Shown here piece by piece: positions 18,639-28,231 of a DNA stretch of 42,308 bases. The DNA is from Beggiatoa sp. (GTDB lineage Bacteria > Pseudomonadota > Gammaproteobacteria > Beggiatoales > Beggiatoaceae). Positions within the stretch are counted from its first letter, which is position 1; the number at the start of each line of letters is the position of its first letter. The notes under the pieces are model-generated. The model saw nothing but the letters and a program-made list of their open reading frames with translations, searched no databases and was not told where the DNA came from. Made by a program: the position numbers and the translations under genes. The DNA lies in assembly GCA_003245895.1 (NCBI GenBank), contig QKBZ01000298.1:1-42308 (forward strand). Reading direction: 5' to 3'.

Positions 18639-19952
18639 ATGACAACAACTATACAAAATGCGCGTTTGAGCAGCTTAACCGTTTTATTAGCGGTGTTACA
18701 GCAACATCAATCCCTAAACGATTGCCTTGCCCCCACATTAGATGACTTAGCCGACAGTCGCGACCGTGCTTTAAGCCAAGCCCTATGCTATGGCGTATTA
18801 AGACAACTGCCCTACTTGCGAGCCTTGTTAAAACCACTCTTGCGTAAACCGTTTAAAGAACGCGATCAAGATTTAGAAATTATTTTATTAATGGGCGTAT
18901 ACCAACTGCTATACACCCGCATCCCGCCACATGCAGCATTGGCAGAAACTGTGCAATTGACACGTGTTTTGAATAAACCGTGGGCAACTGCTTTAGTCAA
19001 CGGCGTATTGCGTAATTTCCAACGTCAACAAGACAAATTAACCGCACAAGTGGCAGAAAAAGGCGATGCGGTGTTGGCACATCCTGCATGGTGGTTAAAA
19101 AAATTGCGCAACGATTGGGGCAAATTAGCCCCCACGATAGCCCAAGCCAATAACGAACAAGCCCCGATGACGATACGGGTCAACGCACGTCATCATAGCC
19201 GTGAGACATATTTACCACAGTTAACTGCGCTTGGATTTGAGGCGATCCCGACCCCACATACCACTCATGGACTCACCTTAAGCACAGCAGTCGATGTACA
19301 ACAATTACCGGGTTTTGATGCTGGATGGGTCTCAGTACAAGACGGCGCGGCGCAATTAGCCGCACAAATACTAGATGTACCAGAGGGTTCGCGGGTATTA
19401 GACGCATGTGCCGCCCCTGGTGGGAAAACCGCGCATTTATTGGAGCGTTATCAACCTAGCGAATTAATCGCTATTGATTCGCAAGCTGAACGGGTAGAAA
19501 AAATCGTTGGGACTTTACAACGCTTGCACTTTTCCGCCACAATCTGTTGTGCAGATGCCAGTCGACCGGCAGACTGGTGGGATGGACAGACTTTTGATCG
19601 CATACTGTTGGACGTACCCTGTTCCGCCAGTGGCGTGATTCGTCGTCATCCTGATATTAAATACTTGCGCCAAGCAACTGATTTAAAAGCCTTGGCACAA
19701 CAGCAAGCCGCTTTGTTAAGCGCGATTTGGCCGTTATTAGCAAAGGGTGGCCGGTTACTTTATGTCACCTGTTCAGTATTCGCTGAGGAAAATCACTTGC
19801 AGTTACAAAACTTTTTACAACAGCATAGCGATGCCAGCGAAGCCAAATTGAACGTCAATTGGGGACACACCCTGCCGGTTGGTCGGCAGATTTTGCCCGG
19901 CGAAGATAATCTTGATGGTTTCTATTATGCCTGTCTGGTTAAAACAGTTTAG
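18639..19952 (+). CDS. rsmB: 16S rRNA (cytosine-967 C5) methyltransferase
   Basis: RsmB (Sun/Fmu) methylates C967 of 16S rRNA with S-adenosylmethionine. The 437-residue protein starts with a NusB-like RNA-binding domain (IPPHAALAETVQLTRVL, WATALVNGVLRNFQRQ). The Rossmann methyltransferase follows, with SAM site VLDACAAPGGKTAHLLE. The two conserved cysteines are in DVPCSASGVIRRHPDIK and YVTCSVFAEEN. The start is ATG 18639. It opens a tightly overlapped set with the DUF4390 gene, ntrY and ntrX, an arrangement I recall from other beta/gammaproteobacteria. Confidence 0.96.
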   Translation: MTTTIQNARLSSLTVLLAVLQQHQSLNDCLAPTLDDLADSRDRALSQALCYGVLRQLPYLRALLKPLLRKPFKERDQDLEIILLMGVYQLLYTRIPPHAALAETVQLTRVLNKPWATALVNGVLRNFQRQQDKLTAQVAEKGDAVLAHPAWWLKKLRNDWGKLAPTIAQANNEQAPMTIRVNARHHSRETYLPQLTALGFEAIPTPHTTHGLTLSTAVDVQQLPGFDAGWVSVQDGAAQLAAQILDVPEGSRVLDACAAPGGKTAHLLERYQPSELIAIDSQAERVEKIVGTLQRLHFSATICCADASRPADWWDGQTFDRILLDVPCSASGVIRRHPDIKYLRQATDLKALAQQQAALLSAIWPLLAKGGRLLYVTCSVFAEENHLQLQNFLQQHSDASEAKLNVNWGHTLPVGRQILPGEDNLDGFYYACLVKTV

Positions 19953-20535
19953 TCGTCTAACCCTTACAACCGGATTTTTATTTTTTCTCTGCTATTCAAT
20001 AAGTTGGGCAGATTTTTCCGTTCGCTATGCCCAAGCCCGTTTAGTAGATCACGTGTATTTACTGAATGCGAACTTAAACTACGATTTGACGGAAGCACCG
20101 ATTGAAGCACTGCACAACGGGGTGTCATTGACCTTTGTGCTGACGATTACGGTGCAACGCGAACGATGGTATTTTTTAGATGAAACCGTCGCCACGCTCA
20201 AACAACGTTATCAATTGACGTATAATTCATTAACGGATCAATATTTGTTGACGTATTTAAATACCGGCATTGCGGAAAGTTTTCCCTCACTAGAAGCCGT
20301 TTTGACAAAGCTTGGTACGTTAAAAGACTTTCCCTTATTGGACAGTCATTTAATTGAACCCTCTGAGACCTATTGGGTTTATTTACAAAATCGCTTGGAT
20401 ATAGAAGCCTTGCCCGCGCCATTGCGGCCTGTGGCCTATTTTTCTTCCCAATGGCGTTTAGTCAGTGATTGGTACTTATGCCCTCTGCAACCTCCTTCCT
20501 CCCCCGCAGTCTCCGAAGATGGCAAAGCTGGTTAG
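19915..20535 (+). CDS. Exported DUF4390 protein
   Basis: This protein of about 206 residues has a signal peptide (LTLTTGFLFFLCYSISWA-DF), then a beta-rich extracytoplasmic domain with VDHVYLLNANLNYDLTEAP, LHNGVSLTFVLTITVQRERW and SLTDQYLLTYLNTG, which fit the DUF4390 family. The family is typically found immediately before NtrY-type kinases, so a role in signal sensing is plausible but inferred. Two starts are possible, ATG 19915 (GAAG nine bases upstream) and ATG 19927. Either overlaps the end of rsmB, and the gene end overlaps ntrY by 58 bases, implying translational coupling. Confidence 0.82.
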   Translation: MVSIMPVWLKQFSRLTLTTGFLFFLCYSISWADFSVRYAQARLVDHVYLLNANLNYDLTEAPIEALHNGVSLTFVLTITVQRERWYFLDETVATLKQRYQLTYNSLTDQYLLTYLNTGIAESFPSLEAVLTKLGTLKDFPLLDSHLIEPSETYWVYLQNRLDIEALPAPLRPVAYFSSQWRLVSDWYLCPLQPPSSPAVSEDGKAG

Positions 20536-22859
20536 TTCTCGGCTTTGCGATTCTCTTATTCGGCACCTTACTGGCGACTTTATTGATGACCTCGGACGCG
20601 CTGCAAAGCTCAGCGCGTTTTGAGAATGTTTACACATGGCTGTTAGTGGTCAATGTGCTGGCCTTGCTCGCCTTGTTGATGCTGGTGGCGTTAAATTTAC
20701 GCCAGTTGATCTCGCAAGTGCGCCGTCGCCGCGTCGGTTCTCGTTTAAGTATGCGCATTGTCAGCTTGCTGGTGGTGTTATCCATCATGCCAGTGACCAT
20801 TGTTTATTATTTCGCGCTAGAGTTTATTAACCAGCGTTTAGACAGTTGGTTTGATGTCGAAATCGAGCAAGGCATGGAGTCAGCCTTAGATTTAAGTAAA
20901 GCGGCGATAGGGGCTTTGGTGCGCGAGTCTGTGCGCCAAATGGAGGCTGCCAGCCACGAATTAGCCTTATTAGATGAGGACATCAGTGCCTTGCATTTAG
21001 ATGGCTGGCGCGAGCGCATGGGGGCGTATGAACTGAATTTATTAACCACCAATGGCAAGGTGTTAATTGCCAGTATTGCCGACACCAACCAGCTTTTGCC
21101 CAGTCGCCCTAATGAAAATATTTTGCTTTATATGCGCAATAAACCGCGTTATGCCGGTTTTGAAGGCTTTGAGCAGCAAGTTGCTGATGCAAATAAGCCC
21201 GCGAGCAGTACAGAAGACGGTGAGGGCTATGACAGCGACAATGAACTAAGCAGTACGGTGAATAATCAATTCCGCGTGCGCGTGATTACCCGCATCACCC
21301 GACCCGATTTAAACCGCGCTGAGCAAGATTATTTGCTACATGGTGTGTTTACCTTTAGCGGGCGCATGAATGAGTTAGGGCAAACCTTAACCACTGTATT
21401 TGAAACTTACCGCAAACGGGCTTTTTTACATGAACCGCTTAAACTCAGTTTTACCCTTGTTTTGTCCTTGGTGTTATTGCTGAGTATTTTTAGTGCAATC
21501 TGGGTGGCCTTCTTCTCGGCTCGCCGCTTAGTCGCACCGCTAAGCGCCTTGGTAGAAGGTACACGGGCGGTGGCGCATGGTGATTACGACAAGCAGTTGC
21601 CGGTACGCCATTTCGATGAACTGGGCTTTTTAGTGCAGTCGTTTAACGACATGACACGCCGCATTGCTCGCGCTCGTGATGATGTTTGGCACAGTCAGCA
21701 ATTAGCAGAAAGCCAGCGCCGCTATTTAGAAACTGTGTTGGCGCGTTTATCATCGGGCGTGTTATCGCTAGATACGCACCATTGCTTACTGACCGCTAAT
21801 CCTGCGGCCTGCCAGATTTTAGGCATTCCTTTGGAACAGTCCTTAGGTCAGCATTTAGATCATTTGGCAGAGCAATACCCTGAATTGCAGGCGTTAGCTC
21901 AAGCCTTAAACCAACATTGTCAGCATCAAGCAGATGATTGGCGCGAAGAGGTGGTGTTATTTGGTAATAGCGGCCGCAAAGTGTTAATGTGTCGCGGCAC
22001 GCATTTACAGGGCAGCAGCGAAGTGGACAACTTAGCGGAAACTGCTAATGAAGCGCCAGAAACCTTGATTGCGGGTGGCTATGTTATCGTGTTTGATGAT
22101 GTCACCAACTTGATTCAAGCGCAGCGTGATGCGGCATGGAGTGAAGTGGCACGCCGTATGGCGCATGAGATTAAAAATCCATTAACGCCGATTCAGTTGT
22201 CTGCGGAACGCTTACGCCATAAATATCTAAAAAAGCTATCTGAAGAAGATGCCAGCGGTTTAGACCGACTCACCTACACTATTATTCAACAAGTTGAAGC
22301 GATGAAAGAGATCGTCAACGCGTTTTCAGACTATGCTAAAACGCCGACGATCAATAAACAGCCGGTACAACTCAGCACCTTAGTGCAAGAAGTGTTAGAG
22401 TTATATCAGCACAAAAACTTAGAAATTGTGTTCCATGCCGAACCCAATATACCGATTATTGCAGCCGATCCCGGCAAATTGCGGCAAATCCTGCATAACT
22501 TAACGAAAAATGCCTTGGAAGCAGGTTTAGAGTCAGGCCAAGAAACCGTACACTTGACCTTTCAACTCAGCCATTTAACCCAAGCCAGTTTTGAATGTGT
22601 AGAATTACGCATCCAAGACCAAGGGCCAGGCATTCCACCTGACATGCTGGATAAGCTATTTGAACCCTATGTCACAACCAAAACAAAAGGAACCGGCTTA
22701 GGGTTAGCGATTGTGAAGAAAATTATTGAGGAACACGGCGGCATGATTTGGTTAGAAAACCTACCAGAGACTGTTGGCGGTGCTTGCGCCGTTATTCGCC
22801 TGCCCACAACACATTTGGCACAAACGTCAACCTTACCGAAGACAGTTGAATCAACATGA
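20478..22859 (+). CDS. ntrY: NtrY-type sensor histidine kinase
   Basis: This 793-residue membrane kinase is expected to phosphorylate the adjacent NtrX. Three membrane helices lie near the N-terminus (WLVLGFAILLFGTLLATLL; LLVVNVLALLALLMLVAL; SLLVVLSIMPVTIVYYF). A periplasmic domain and a fourth helix (LVLSLVLLLSIFSAIWVAFF) lead into HAMP and PAS. The kinase core has the phospho-His motif MAHEIKNPLTPIQLSAERL, the N box NLTKNALEAG, and G boxes DQGPGIPP and GTGLGLAIVKK. All catalytic elements look intact. I start at ATG 20478, not the upstream TTG 20469. ATGA overlaps ntrX. Confidence 0.92.
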   Translation: MPSATSFLPRSLRRWQSWLVLGFAILLFGTLLATLLMTSDALQSSARFENVYTWLLVVNVLALLALLMLVALNLRQLISQVRRRRVGSRLSMRIVSLLVVLSIMPVTIVYYFALEFINQRLDSWFDVEIEQGMESALDLSKAAIGALVRESVRQMEAASHELALLDEDISALHLDGWRERMGAYELNLLTTNGKVLIASIADTNQLLPSRPNENILLYMRNKPRYAGFEGFEQQVADANKPASSTEDGEGYDSDNELSSTVNNQFRVRVITRITRPDLNRAEQDYLLHGVFTFSGRMNELGQTLTTVFETYRKRAFLHEPLKLSFTLVLSLVLLLSIFSAIWVAFFSARRLVAPLSALVEGTRAVAHGDYDKQLPVRHFDELGFLVQSFNDMTRRIARARDDVWHSQQLAESQRRYLETVLARLSSGVLSLDTHHCLLTANPAACQILGIPLEQSLGQHLDHLAEQYPELQALAQALNQHCQHQADDWREEVVLFGNSGRKVLMCRGTHLQGSSEVDNLAETANEAPETLIAGGYVIVFDDVTNLIQAQRDAAWSEVARRMAHEIKNPLTPIQLSAERLRHKYLKKLSEEDASGLDRLTYTIIQQVEAMKEIVNAFSDYAKTPTINKQPVQLSTLVQEVLELYQHKNLEIVFHAEPNIPIIAADPGKLRQILHNLTKNALEAGLESGQETVHLTFQLSHLTQASFECVELRIQDQGPGIPPDMLDKLFEPYVTTKTKGTGLGLAIVKKIIEEHGGMIWLENLPETVGGACAVIRLPTTHLAQTSTLPKTVEST

Positions 22860-24211
22860 GCACTAACGCCCATATTCTTGTTGTCGATGATGAACCCGAT
22901 ATTCGCGGTTTAATGAAAGAAATCTTAGAAGACGAAGGCTTTCAAGTCAGCACGGCAGAAAACGCCGAGACGGCGCGTCATCTTCGACGGGAACAGCGAC
23001 CTGATTTAATTTTATTGGACATTTGGATGCCGGATGTCGATGGCATCACTTTATTAAAAGAATGGTATGACAGCGGTTTAACCGATTGCCCTGTGATCAT
23101 GATGTCTGGGCATGGCACGGTGGAAACTGCCGTGGAAGCGACTAAATTAGGCGCTTATGATTTTATCGAAAAACCGTTGTCGATTTCTAAACTGTTGATT
23201 ACTTTAAAACGCGGTTTAGAAATGGCTTCCTTGCAGCGGGAAAACCAAGGCTTAAAAAAGCATGCCCCAGTGGTGGAACCACTGGGACACAGTGACTTAT
23301 TAAACCATTTACGCGAGCAAGTGAAACGCATTAATCAGCACAATACTGCGGTGTTGATTTGGGGCGAATCCGGCAGCGGTCGCACCTTGTTTGCGCGTTA
23401 TATTCACCAGCAAAGCCAGCGCCGCGACGGGCCTTTCGTCAATGTGCGGGTGGCAGGCATGAGTCCTGAAAATCAGGCGTTGGAATTATTCGGCGTAGAA
23501 GGCAGCCAAACCCCTGCCCGCTTAGAGCAAGCTAATCAAGGCACGCTGTATATTAAAGACATCGCCGATATGGATGACGCGGTGCAATCGCGCTTGTTAA
23601 ACAGCTTAGAAAATCAGTCGTTTTTGCGTAATGGCGGTTCGGAAACGATTCCGATCAATGTGCGCATTATCGCGGCAACTACGCATGATTTAGAACAAGC
23701 GGTAAACAGTGGGCGTTTGCGCGAAGATTTGTATTATTACCTCAACATCGTGCCGCTTTATATTCCGCCCTTGCGCGAACATTGCGAAGATGTGCCGGAG
23801 TTGCTGGATTTTTACGTGAATTTGTTTGTGAATCAGGAAAACCTGCCGTATCGCAAATTCAGCGTCGCCGCGCAAAATCGTTTACGCAATTACGGTTGGC
23901 CAGGCAATGTGCGCGAGTTGAAAAACTTAGTGCAGCGTTTGTTGATTTTAGGCAATGGCTTGTCGATTGAGTTAGAAGAAGTTGAGCCGATCTTAACCGC
24001 ACAACGTCCTAGCGCACATAAACATTCTTCCATTTACGACTTGCCTTTGCGCGAAGCTCGCGAACAGTTTGAACGGGCTTATTTAGAGCATCAATTGCAA
24101 GAAGTGGATGGTAATGTCAGCAAAGTGGCGAACCGTGTCGGCTTAGAGCGCACGCATTTGTATCGTAAATTGCGGGCGTTAGACATTGATCCTAAGCAAA
24201 CGAAAAAATAA
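22856..24211 (+). CDS. ntrX: NtrX-type response regulator with degenerate AAA+ domain
   Basis: This 451-residue partner of NtrY has a receiver (DDE at 11-13, phospho-acceptor Asp55, Lys107), an AAA+ domain (about 145-365) and a Fis-like HTH (about 405-445, NVSKVANRVGLERTHLYRKL). The AAA+ part is degraded. Walker A reads GESGSGRT with Arg176 replacing the invariant Lys. Walker B reads LYIKDI where LFLDEI is usual. The GAFTGA sigma-54 contact loop is missing: ELFGVEGSQ runs directly to ARLEQANQGT. It should therefore act by binding DNA or otherwise without driving sigma-54 by ATP hydrolysis. It overlaps ntrY by four bases (ATGA). Confidence 0.9.
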   Translation: MSTNAHILVVDDEPDIRGLMKEILEDEGFQVSTAENAETARHLRREQRPDLILLDIWMPDVDGITLLKEWYDSGLTDCPVIMMSGHGTVETAVEATKLGAYDFIEKPLSISKLLITLKRGLEMASLQRENQGLKKHAPVVEPLGHSDLLNHLREQVKRINQHNTAVLIWGESGSGRTLFARYIHQQSQRRDGPFVNVRVAGMSPENQALELFGVEGSQTPARLEQANQGTLYIKDIADMDDAVQSRLLNSLENQSFLRNGGSETIPINVRIIAATTHDLEQAVNSGRLREDLYYYLNIVPLYIPPLREHCEDVPELLDFYVNLFVNQENLPYRKFSVAAQNRLRNYGWPGNVRELKNLVQRLLILGNGLSIELEEVEPILTAQRPSAHKHSSIYDLPLREAREQFERAYLEHQLQEVDGNVSKVANRVGLERTHLYRKLRALDIDPKQTKK

Positions 24212-24219
24212 AGACCTTT

Positions 24220-24445
24220 GTAGGATGGGCTGACGCAGGAAGCCCATCAGTCGCGGCAAGCAAGCTCGCGATCTGAGTTCACTCGTTCCCATCGTCCCGA
24301 TGGGAATGCATGCTGTGTCGCTCCAGCGGCACGGATAGCAAGGTGAACTTACTTATAACCGCGACTCGCGCCGCTGGAGCGACGCGGTATGCATTCCCAC
24401 CAAAATGGTGGGAACGAGAAGTTCAACGACGGGCTTCCTACACAT
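24220..24445. repeat. Composite inverted-repeat (MITE-like) element between ntrX and trkA
   Basis: An outer GTAGGATGGGCT unit (24220-24231, itself a hairpin with AGCCCATC at 24241-24248) faces a reversed GGGCTTCCTAC near 24431-24441. Inside is a second palindrome from CTCGTTCCCA (24282) to TGGGAACGAG (24418), with matching GGGAATGCAT / ATGCATTCCC and CGCTCCAGCGG / CCGCTGGAGCG arms. No open reading frame of note lies in it. It fills nearly the whole gap between the genes. Confidence 0.75.
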
Positions 24446-24484
24446 CTTCCACTCGCTATTTCCGTGGGTTAACACCGCTACGCT

Positions 24485-25861
24485 ATGAAAATTATTATTT
24501 TAGGAGCAGGGCAAGTTGGTAGCTCACTGGCTAGCAATTTATCTGTTGAAGCCAATGACATCACCGTCATCGACCAAGATGTCGATTTATTGCAATCGCT
24601 GCAAGATCATTTGGACTTGCAAACCGTAGTCGGTCACGCCGCCCATCCTAACGTGTTGCGCAAAGCAGGGGCGGAAGATGCTGACATGATCATCGCCGTG
24701 ACCAATAGCGATGAAACCAACATGGTGGCCTGCCAAATCGCACACACGCTATACCAAACGCCGACTAAAATTGCACGGGTGCGCGAAGCCAACTATCTCA
24801 TTCACCGCGAAATTTTTGCCCCTGGCGCGTTGGCGATTGACATGATCATCAGTCCTGAACAGTTGGTGACGCATTATATTCAACGCTTGATTAATTACCC
24901 TGACGCGCTGCAAGTATTGGATTTCGCGGAAGGCAAAGTGCAGTTAGTCGCGGTGAAAGCCTTTTACGGCGGGCCATTAATCGGTCATGCACTGCGCACC
25001 ATAGAAGATTACATCCCCGGCGTAGAAACCCGCATCGCGGCCTTATTCAGACGCGGTAAAGCGATTATTCCTGAAGGCGATACCGTGATCGAAGCGGATG
25101 ACGAGGTATTCTTTATCGCTGCGACTAAGGATATTCGCACCGTGATGTCTGCCTTACGCGAGCTAGATCGCCCCATTAAACGCATTATGATTGCAGGTGG
25201 TGGTAATATCGGCATGCGTTTAGCAGAAACTTTAGAAAAGAAAAAATATCAGGTTAAATTAATCGAATACCGCCGCCACCGTACTGAAGAAATTTCCGAA
25301 TTTTTACATAAAACCATTATCTTACAAGGCAGTGCTGCGGACGAAGATTTATTACGCGAAGAAAATGTTGAAGAAACCGATATTTTCTGCGCCGTGACCA
25401 ATGATGATCAAATCAACATTTTGTCTGCCATGTTAGCGAAACGCATGGGGGCGCGTAAGGTGATGGCTTTGATCAACCGTGCCGCCTATGTGGATTTAGT
25501 GCAAAGTAGCACCATCGACATTGCGATTTCGCCACAACAAGCCACTATTGGTACTTTGCTTGCCCATGTGCGGCGGGGCGATGTAGTGGTGGTGCATTCC
25601 TTACGACGGGGTGCAGCGGAGGCGATTGAGGCGATTGCACACGGTGATAAACGTTCTTCCAAAGTTGTTGGGCGGCGTATTGATCAAATTCGCCTCCCCC
25701 CTGGCACGACCATTGGTGCAGTTGTGCGCGGTGATATGGTGTTAATGGCGCATCATGACACGGTGATTGAAGCCGAAGACCATGTGATTTTATTCCTTGT
25801 TGATAAACGCCGTATCAATGCAGTTGAGCGTTTATTCCAAGTCGGTGTAACCTTTTTATAA
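24485..25861 (+). CDS. trkA: Trk potassium uptake regulatory subunit TrkA
   Basis: TrkA is the cytoplasmic NAD(H)-binding ring that gates the TrkH/TrkG potassium channel. The 458-residue protein is the usual tandem duplication. The first Rossmann domain opens [16 protein letters not shown] and the second, [15 protein letters not shown], begins near residue 236. Each is followed by a TrkA-C domain, the last ending [18 protein letters not shown]. No channel gene is nearby. Placement behind rsmB-ntrYX is common in related bacteria. The ribosome-binding site is weak. The upstream inverted-repeat element probably separates its transcription from ntrX. Confidence 0.95.
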   Translation: MKIIILGAGQVGSSLASNLSVEANDITVIDQDVDLLQSLQDHLDLQTVVGHAAHPNVLRKAGAEDADMIIAVTNSDETNMVACQIAHTLYQTPTKIARVREANYLIHREIFAPGALAIDMIISPEQLVTHYIQRLINYPDALQVLDFAEGKVQLVAVKAFYGGPLIGHALRTIEDYIPGVETRIAALFRRGKAIIPEGDTVIEADDEVFFIAATKDIRTVMSALRELDRPIKRIMIAGGGNIGMRLAETLEKKKYQVKLIEYRRHRTEEISEFLHKTIILQGSAADEDLLREENVEETDIFCAVTNDDQINILSAMLAKRMGARKVMALINRAAYVDLVQSSTIDIAISPQQATIGTLLAHVRRGDVVVVHSLRRGAAEAIEAIAHGDKRSSKVVGRRIDQIRLPPGTTIGAVVRGDMVLMAHHDTVIEAEDHVILFLVDKRRINAVERLFQVGVTFL

Positions 25862-25899
25862 CAGACTGTCTAAGTTGTCCGGTCAAAGGAGAGTATGTC

Positions 25900-26970
25900 A
25901 TGTGGCCTAAAACAGCATTTATGCAACGACTTGGCTTAAACAGCCCACTGATTCAAGCCCCGATGGCTGGAGGGGCAACTACACCTGAATTAGTCGCGGC
26001 GGTGTCTAATGCCGGTGGCTTAGGTAGTTTTGCAGCCGGTTATTTAAACGCCCAACAAATCACCAGTGGTATTGCAGAAATCCATGCTTTAACAGATCGC
26101 CCGTTTGCGGTGAATTTGTTTATGCCGGAATACCCGTTTGCTTTGACAGAAAAAATCGAGCAAATTCAAGCCATCATGGAACCGTTTCGGCAAGAGTTGG
26201 GCATTGAAGCGGCGTGTCCTGTCAATCCACCGGATTTTACAGCACAAGTAGAAGCGGTGTTAGCCGCGCAAGTGCCGATCTTTAGTTTTACCTTTGGCTT
26301 GTTGTCGAATGAATTAGTACAACGCTTTAAAGCGCAAGACTGTTTGTTAATCGGCACCGCGACCAATGTACGCGAAGCTCTCGCCTTACAAACGATTGGC
26401 GTGGATTACATCGTGGCACAAGGCAGCGAAGCAGGCGGTCATCGTGGCACCTTCTCCGGTGATGTAGACAGCGGTTTAACAGGTACTATGGCTTTAGTGC
26501 CACAATTAACGGCTGCGTTAAATACCCCCGTTTTAGCAGCGGGTGGCATTATGAACGGCAAAGGCATTGTGGCTGCGTTGGCTTTAGGCGCGGAAGGCGT
26601 GCAAATGGGGACGGCATTTTTAAGCTGTGAGGAAAGCGGTATTCCTGAAAGCTATCGCCAAGCCTTGTTGGCGCAGGAAGGCGACGACACTGCATTGACC
26701 CGCGCTTTTTCAGGCAAATGGGCGCGCGGCATTCGCAATCGTTTTATGGTCGAAATGCGCACTGCTGAAGATGTTATTCCCGATTATCCAATTCAAAACG
26801 GTTTAACCCGCGATATTCGCCAAGCAGCCACCCAGCAAAGTCGCCCTGAATTTATGTCATTGTGGGCAGGTCAAGCAGTGGCTTTATCGCAAGCGTGTAC
26901 TGTGGCGGAATTGCTGGCGCGTTTAGAACAGGAAGTGTCTCAAGCGTTAAAACGTTTGAGCAAAATGTAA
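25900..26970 (+). CDS. Nitronate monooxygenase family flavoprotein
   Basis: This 356-residue FMN-dependent TIM-barrel enzyme resembles nitronate monooxygenase (formerly 2-nitropropane dioxygenase), which oxidises alkyl nitronates such as propionate 3-nitronate. Family segments include SPLIQAPMAGGATTPELVAAVSNAGGLG (the FMN-binding start), FTFGLLSN, IVAQGSEAGGHRGTF, VLAAGGIMNGKGI and GAEGVQMGTAFLSCEES. Family members also include enoyl-ACP-reductase-like enzymes, so the substrate is not certain. AAGGAG lies seven bases before ATG 25900. It reads as a single gene between two repeat-bearing gaps. Confidence 0.88.
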   Translation: MWPKTAFMQRLGLNSPLIQAPMAGGATTPELVAAVSNAGGLGSFAAGYLNAQQITSGIAEIHALTDRPFAVNLFMPEYPFALTEKIEQIQAIMEPFRQELGIEAACPVNPPDFTAQVEAVLAAQVPIFSFTFGLLSNELVQRFKAQDCLLIGTATNVREALALQTIGVDYIVAQGSEAGGHRGTFSGDVDSGLTGTMALVPQLTAALNTPVLAAGGIMNGKGIVAALALGAEGVQMGTAFLSCEESGIPESYRQALLAQEGDDTALTRAFSGKWARGIRNRFMVEMRTAEDVIPDYPIQNGLTRDIRQAATQQSRPEFMSLWAGQAVALSQACTVAELLARLEQEVSQALKRLSKM

Positions 26971-26972
26971 TC

Positions 26973-27090
26973 GTAGGATGGGCTAAGGTACGAAGCCCAT
27001 CAATCGCGGTAAACGAGGGGCTGTCCTTCGTCAGCCCATCAGCTTTTTCGCGCTCGCGCCGCTAACAGACGCGGCACAGACCTTACAACG
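26973..27090. repeat. GTAGGATGGGCT-type repeat with flank
   Basis: GTAGGATGGGCTAAGG (from 26973) with GAAGCCCATCA (to 27002) closely matches the unit at 24220-24250. The adjacent stretch around 27053-27087 resembles 14715-14740. The element lies after the nitronate-monooxygenase-like gene, before the CUB-like gene. Confidence 0.6.
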
Positions 27091-27121
27091 GAAAAAATCA
27101 GGCACAGGAGTAGTCACCCCC

Positions 27122-28222
27122 ATGAGCCGCCGTATCGGCACATCCATTTTGTTGTTTTGCTGCGCACTGTTGAGTGCTATTACTGCTCATGCTCAGCAAG
27201 CAGATCAGCAAACGCACTTTGAAACCAGCAAGCCGTATCAAGATAATCAGCAAATCACACAAACCTTGCAAATTACTGGCGCGGAAGAACTCACCGTGAC
27301 TGTGCAAGGGGTAACGGAAAAATGCTGTGATTATCTGCGGATTTTTGACAATGCTGGGCGGCAAGTGCGCGAATTTCGTGGCACGATTCGGGAGACATTT
27401 ACCGTCAAAGGCAATGCGATTAAAGTCTTTTTCTTTTCTGATGGGCGTACCACTGATCAAGGGGTGATAGTTGATATTGCTGAACGCTCGCTGGCGAGTA
27501 TTTTTCAACAACTGAAAGCAGATTTGCTCAGTGCCACCCGTATTATCATGGAAACCGGCACTCAGCCTGCATTTACAGAAATACAAAAGCAATTAAACAG
27601 CGTTAAAGCCTTATACACAGAGGCTAATCGCTCACAAGAAATCAATGTCATCATCATGCGCGTGACTTTGCAATTACAAGCCATTGCAAGGGTATATCGT
27701 GATATTGCCAGCAACCGCTTAACCTTGTTGCAGCAACATCAGCAGCAGTTTGAAAACATTGAAACCTTAAAAGAAGAGACGCAAAAGCGCATTCAGAAAT
27801 TAACGCAAAATAAGCAGCGTTATTTAAACCTATTCACCGAAACGCAACAAAAAATTAGCAGCGGTGTGGGTGATGTGGAAAAACAAAAATTACAGTTTTC
27901 GCTAGAAGGCTATAAAAACATCGCGCAGTCCATGCACGTACAGCAAAGCATTTGGGAAAGTTTCTACCGTGCGCAAGTTGAACTAGAAACCGCCTTAAAA
28001 GCCCATTCGCGCAAAATCGAGGTGTTACTCTATTTATTAGATATTAACGCTAAAATTTACGAACAAGCCGCTAACACTGCTTCATTGCGTCAAAGCACCA
28101 TGATCAATTTAAACGACATGATTAATTTAGAAGAATTCCGGCGCGTGATGAAAGACATTGCAGACAGTGAGCAAGTGTTGCAAGACTGGCTTGCTCGCAT
28201 TGAACAAACGAATTTTAAATAG
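27122..28222 (+). CDS. Exported protein with CUB-like domain and coiled coil
   Basis: I do not recognise this 366-residue protein as a named family. It has a signal peptide (residues 1-24, LLFCCALLSAITAHA-QQ). A beta-rich domain follows (about 40-120) with CCDYLRIFDNAGRQVREFRG and IKVFFFSDGRTTDQGVIVDI, which looks like a CUB fold (DYLxIYD ... FxSD ... GF). The remainder (about 125-366) is almost entirely helical with heptad character, for example LLQQHQQQFENIETLKEETQ, suggesting a long periplasmic coiled coil. AGGAG lies 11 bases upstream. The next gene, a membrane-anchored OmpA-domain protein, starts nine bases after its stop, so the two probably work together in the envelope. Confidence 0.75.
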   Translation: MSRRIGTSILLFCCALLSAITAHAQQADQQTHFETSKPYQDNQQITQTLQITGAEELTVTVQGVTEKCCDYLRIFDNAGRQVREFRGTIRETFTVKGNAIKVFFFSDGRTTDQGVIVDIAERSLASIFQQLKADLLSATRIIMETGTQPAFTEIQKQLNSVKALYTEANRSQEINVIIMRVTLQLQAIARVYRDIASNRLTLLQQHQQQFENIETLKEETQKRIQKLTQNKQRYLNLFTETQQKISSGVGDVEKQKLQFSLEGYKNIAQSMHVQQSIWESFYRAQVELETALKAHSRKIEVLLYLLDINAKIYEQAANTASLRQSTMINLNDMINLEEFRRVMKDIADSEQVLQDWLARIEQTNFK

Positions 28223-28231
28223 GTGTTCACT

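Noticed and set aside
27098-27592. Minus-strand frame opposite the CUB-like gene
   Set aside because: It lies antisense to a gene with a clear signal peptide and ribosome-binding site, and its product shows no recognisable features.
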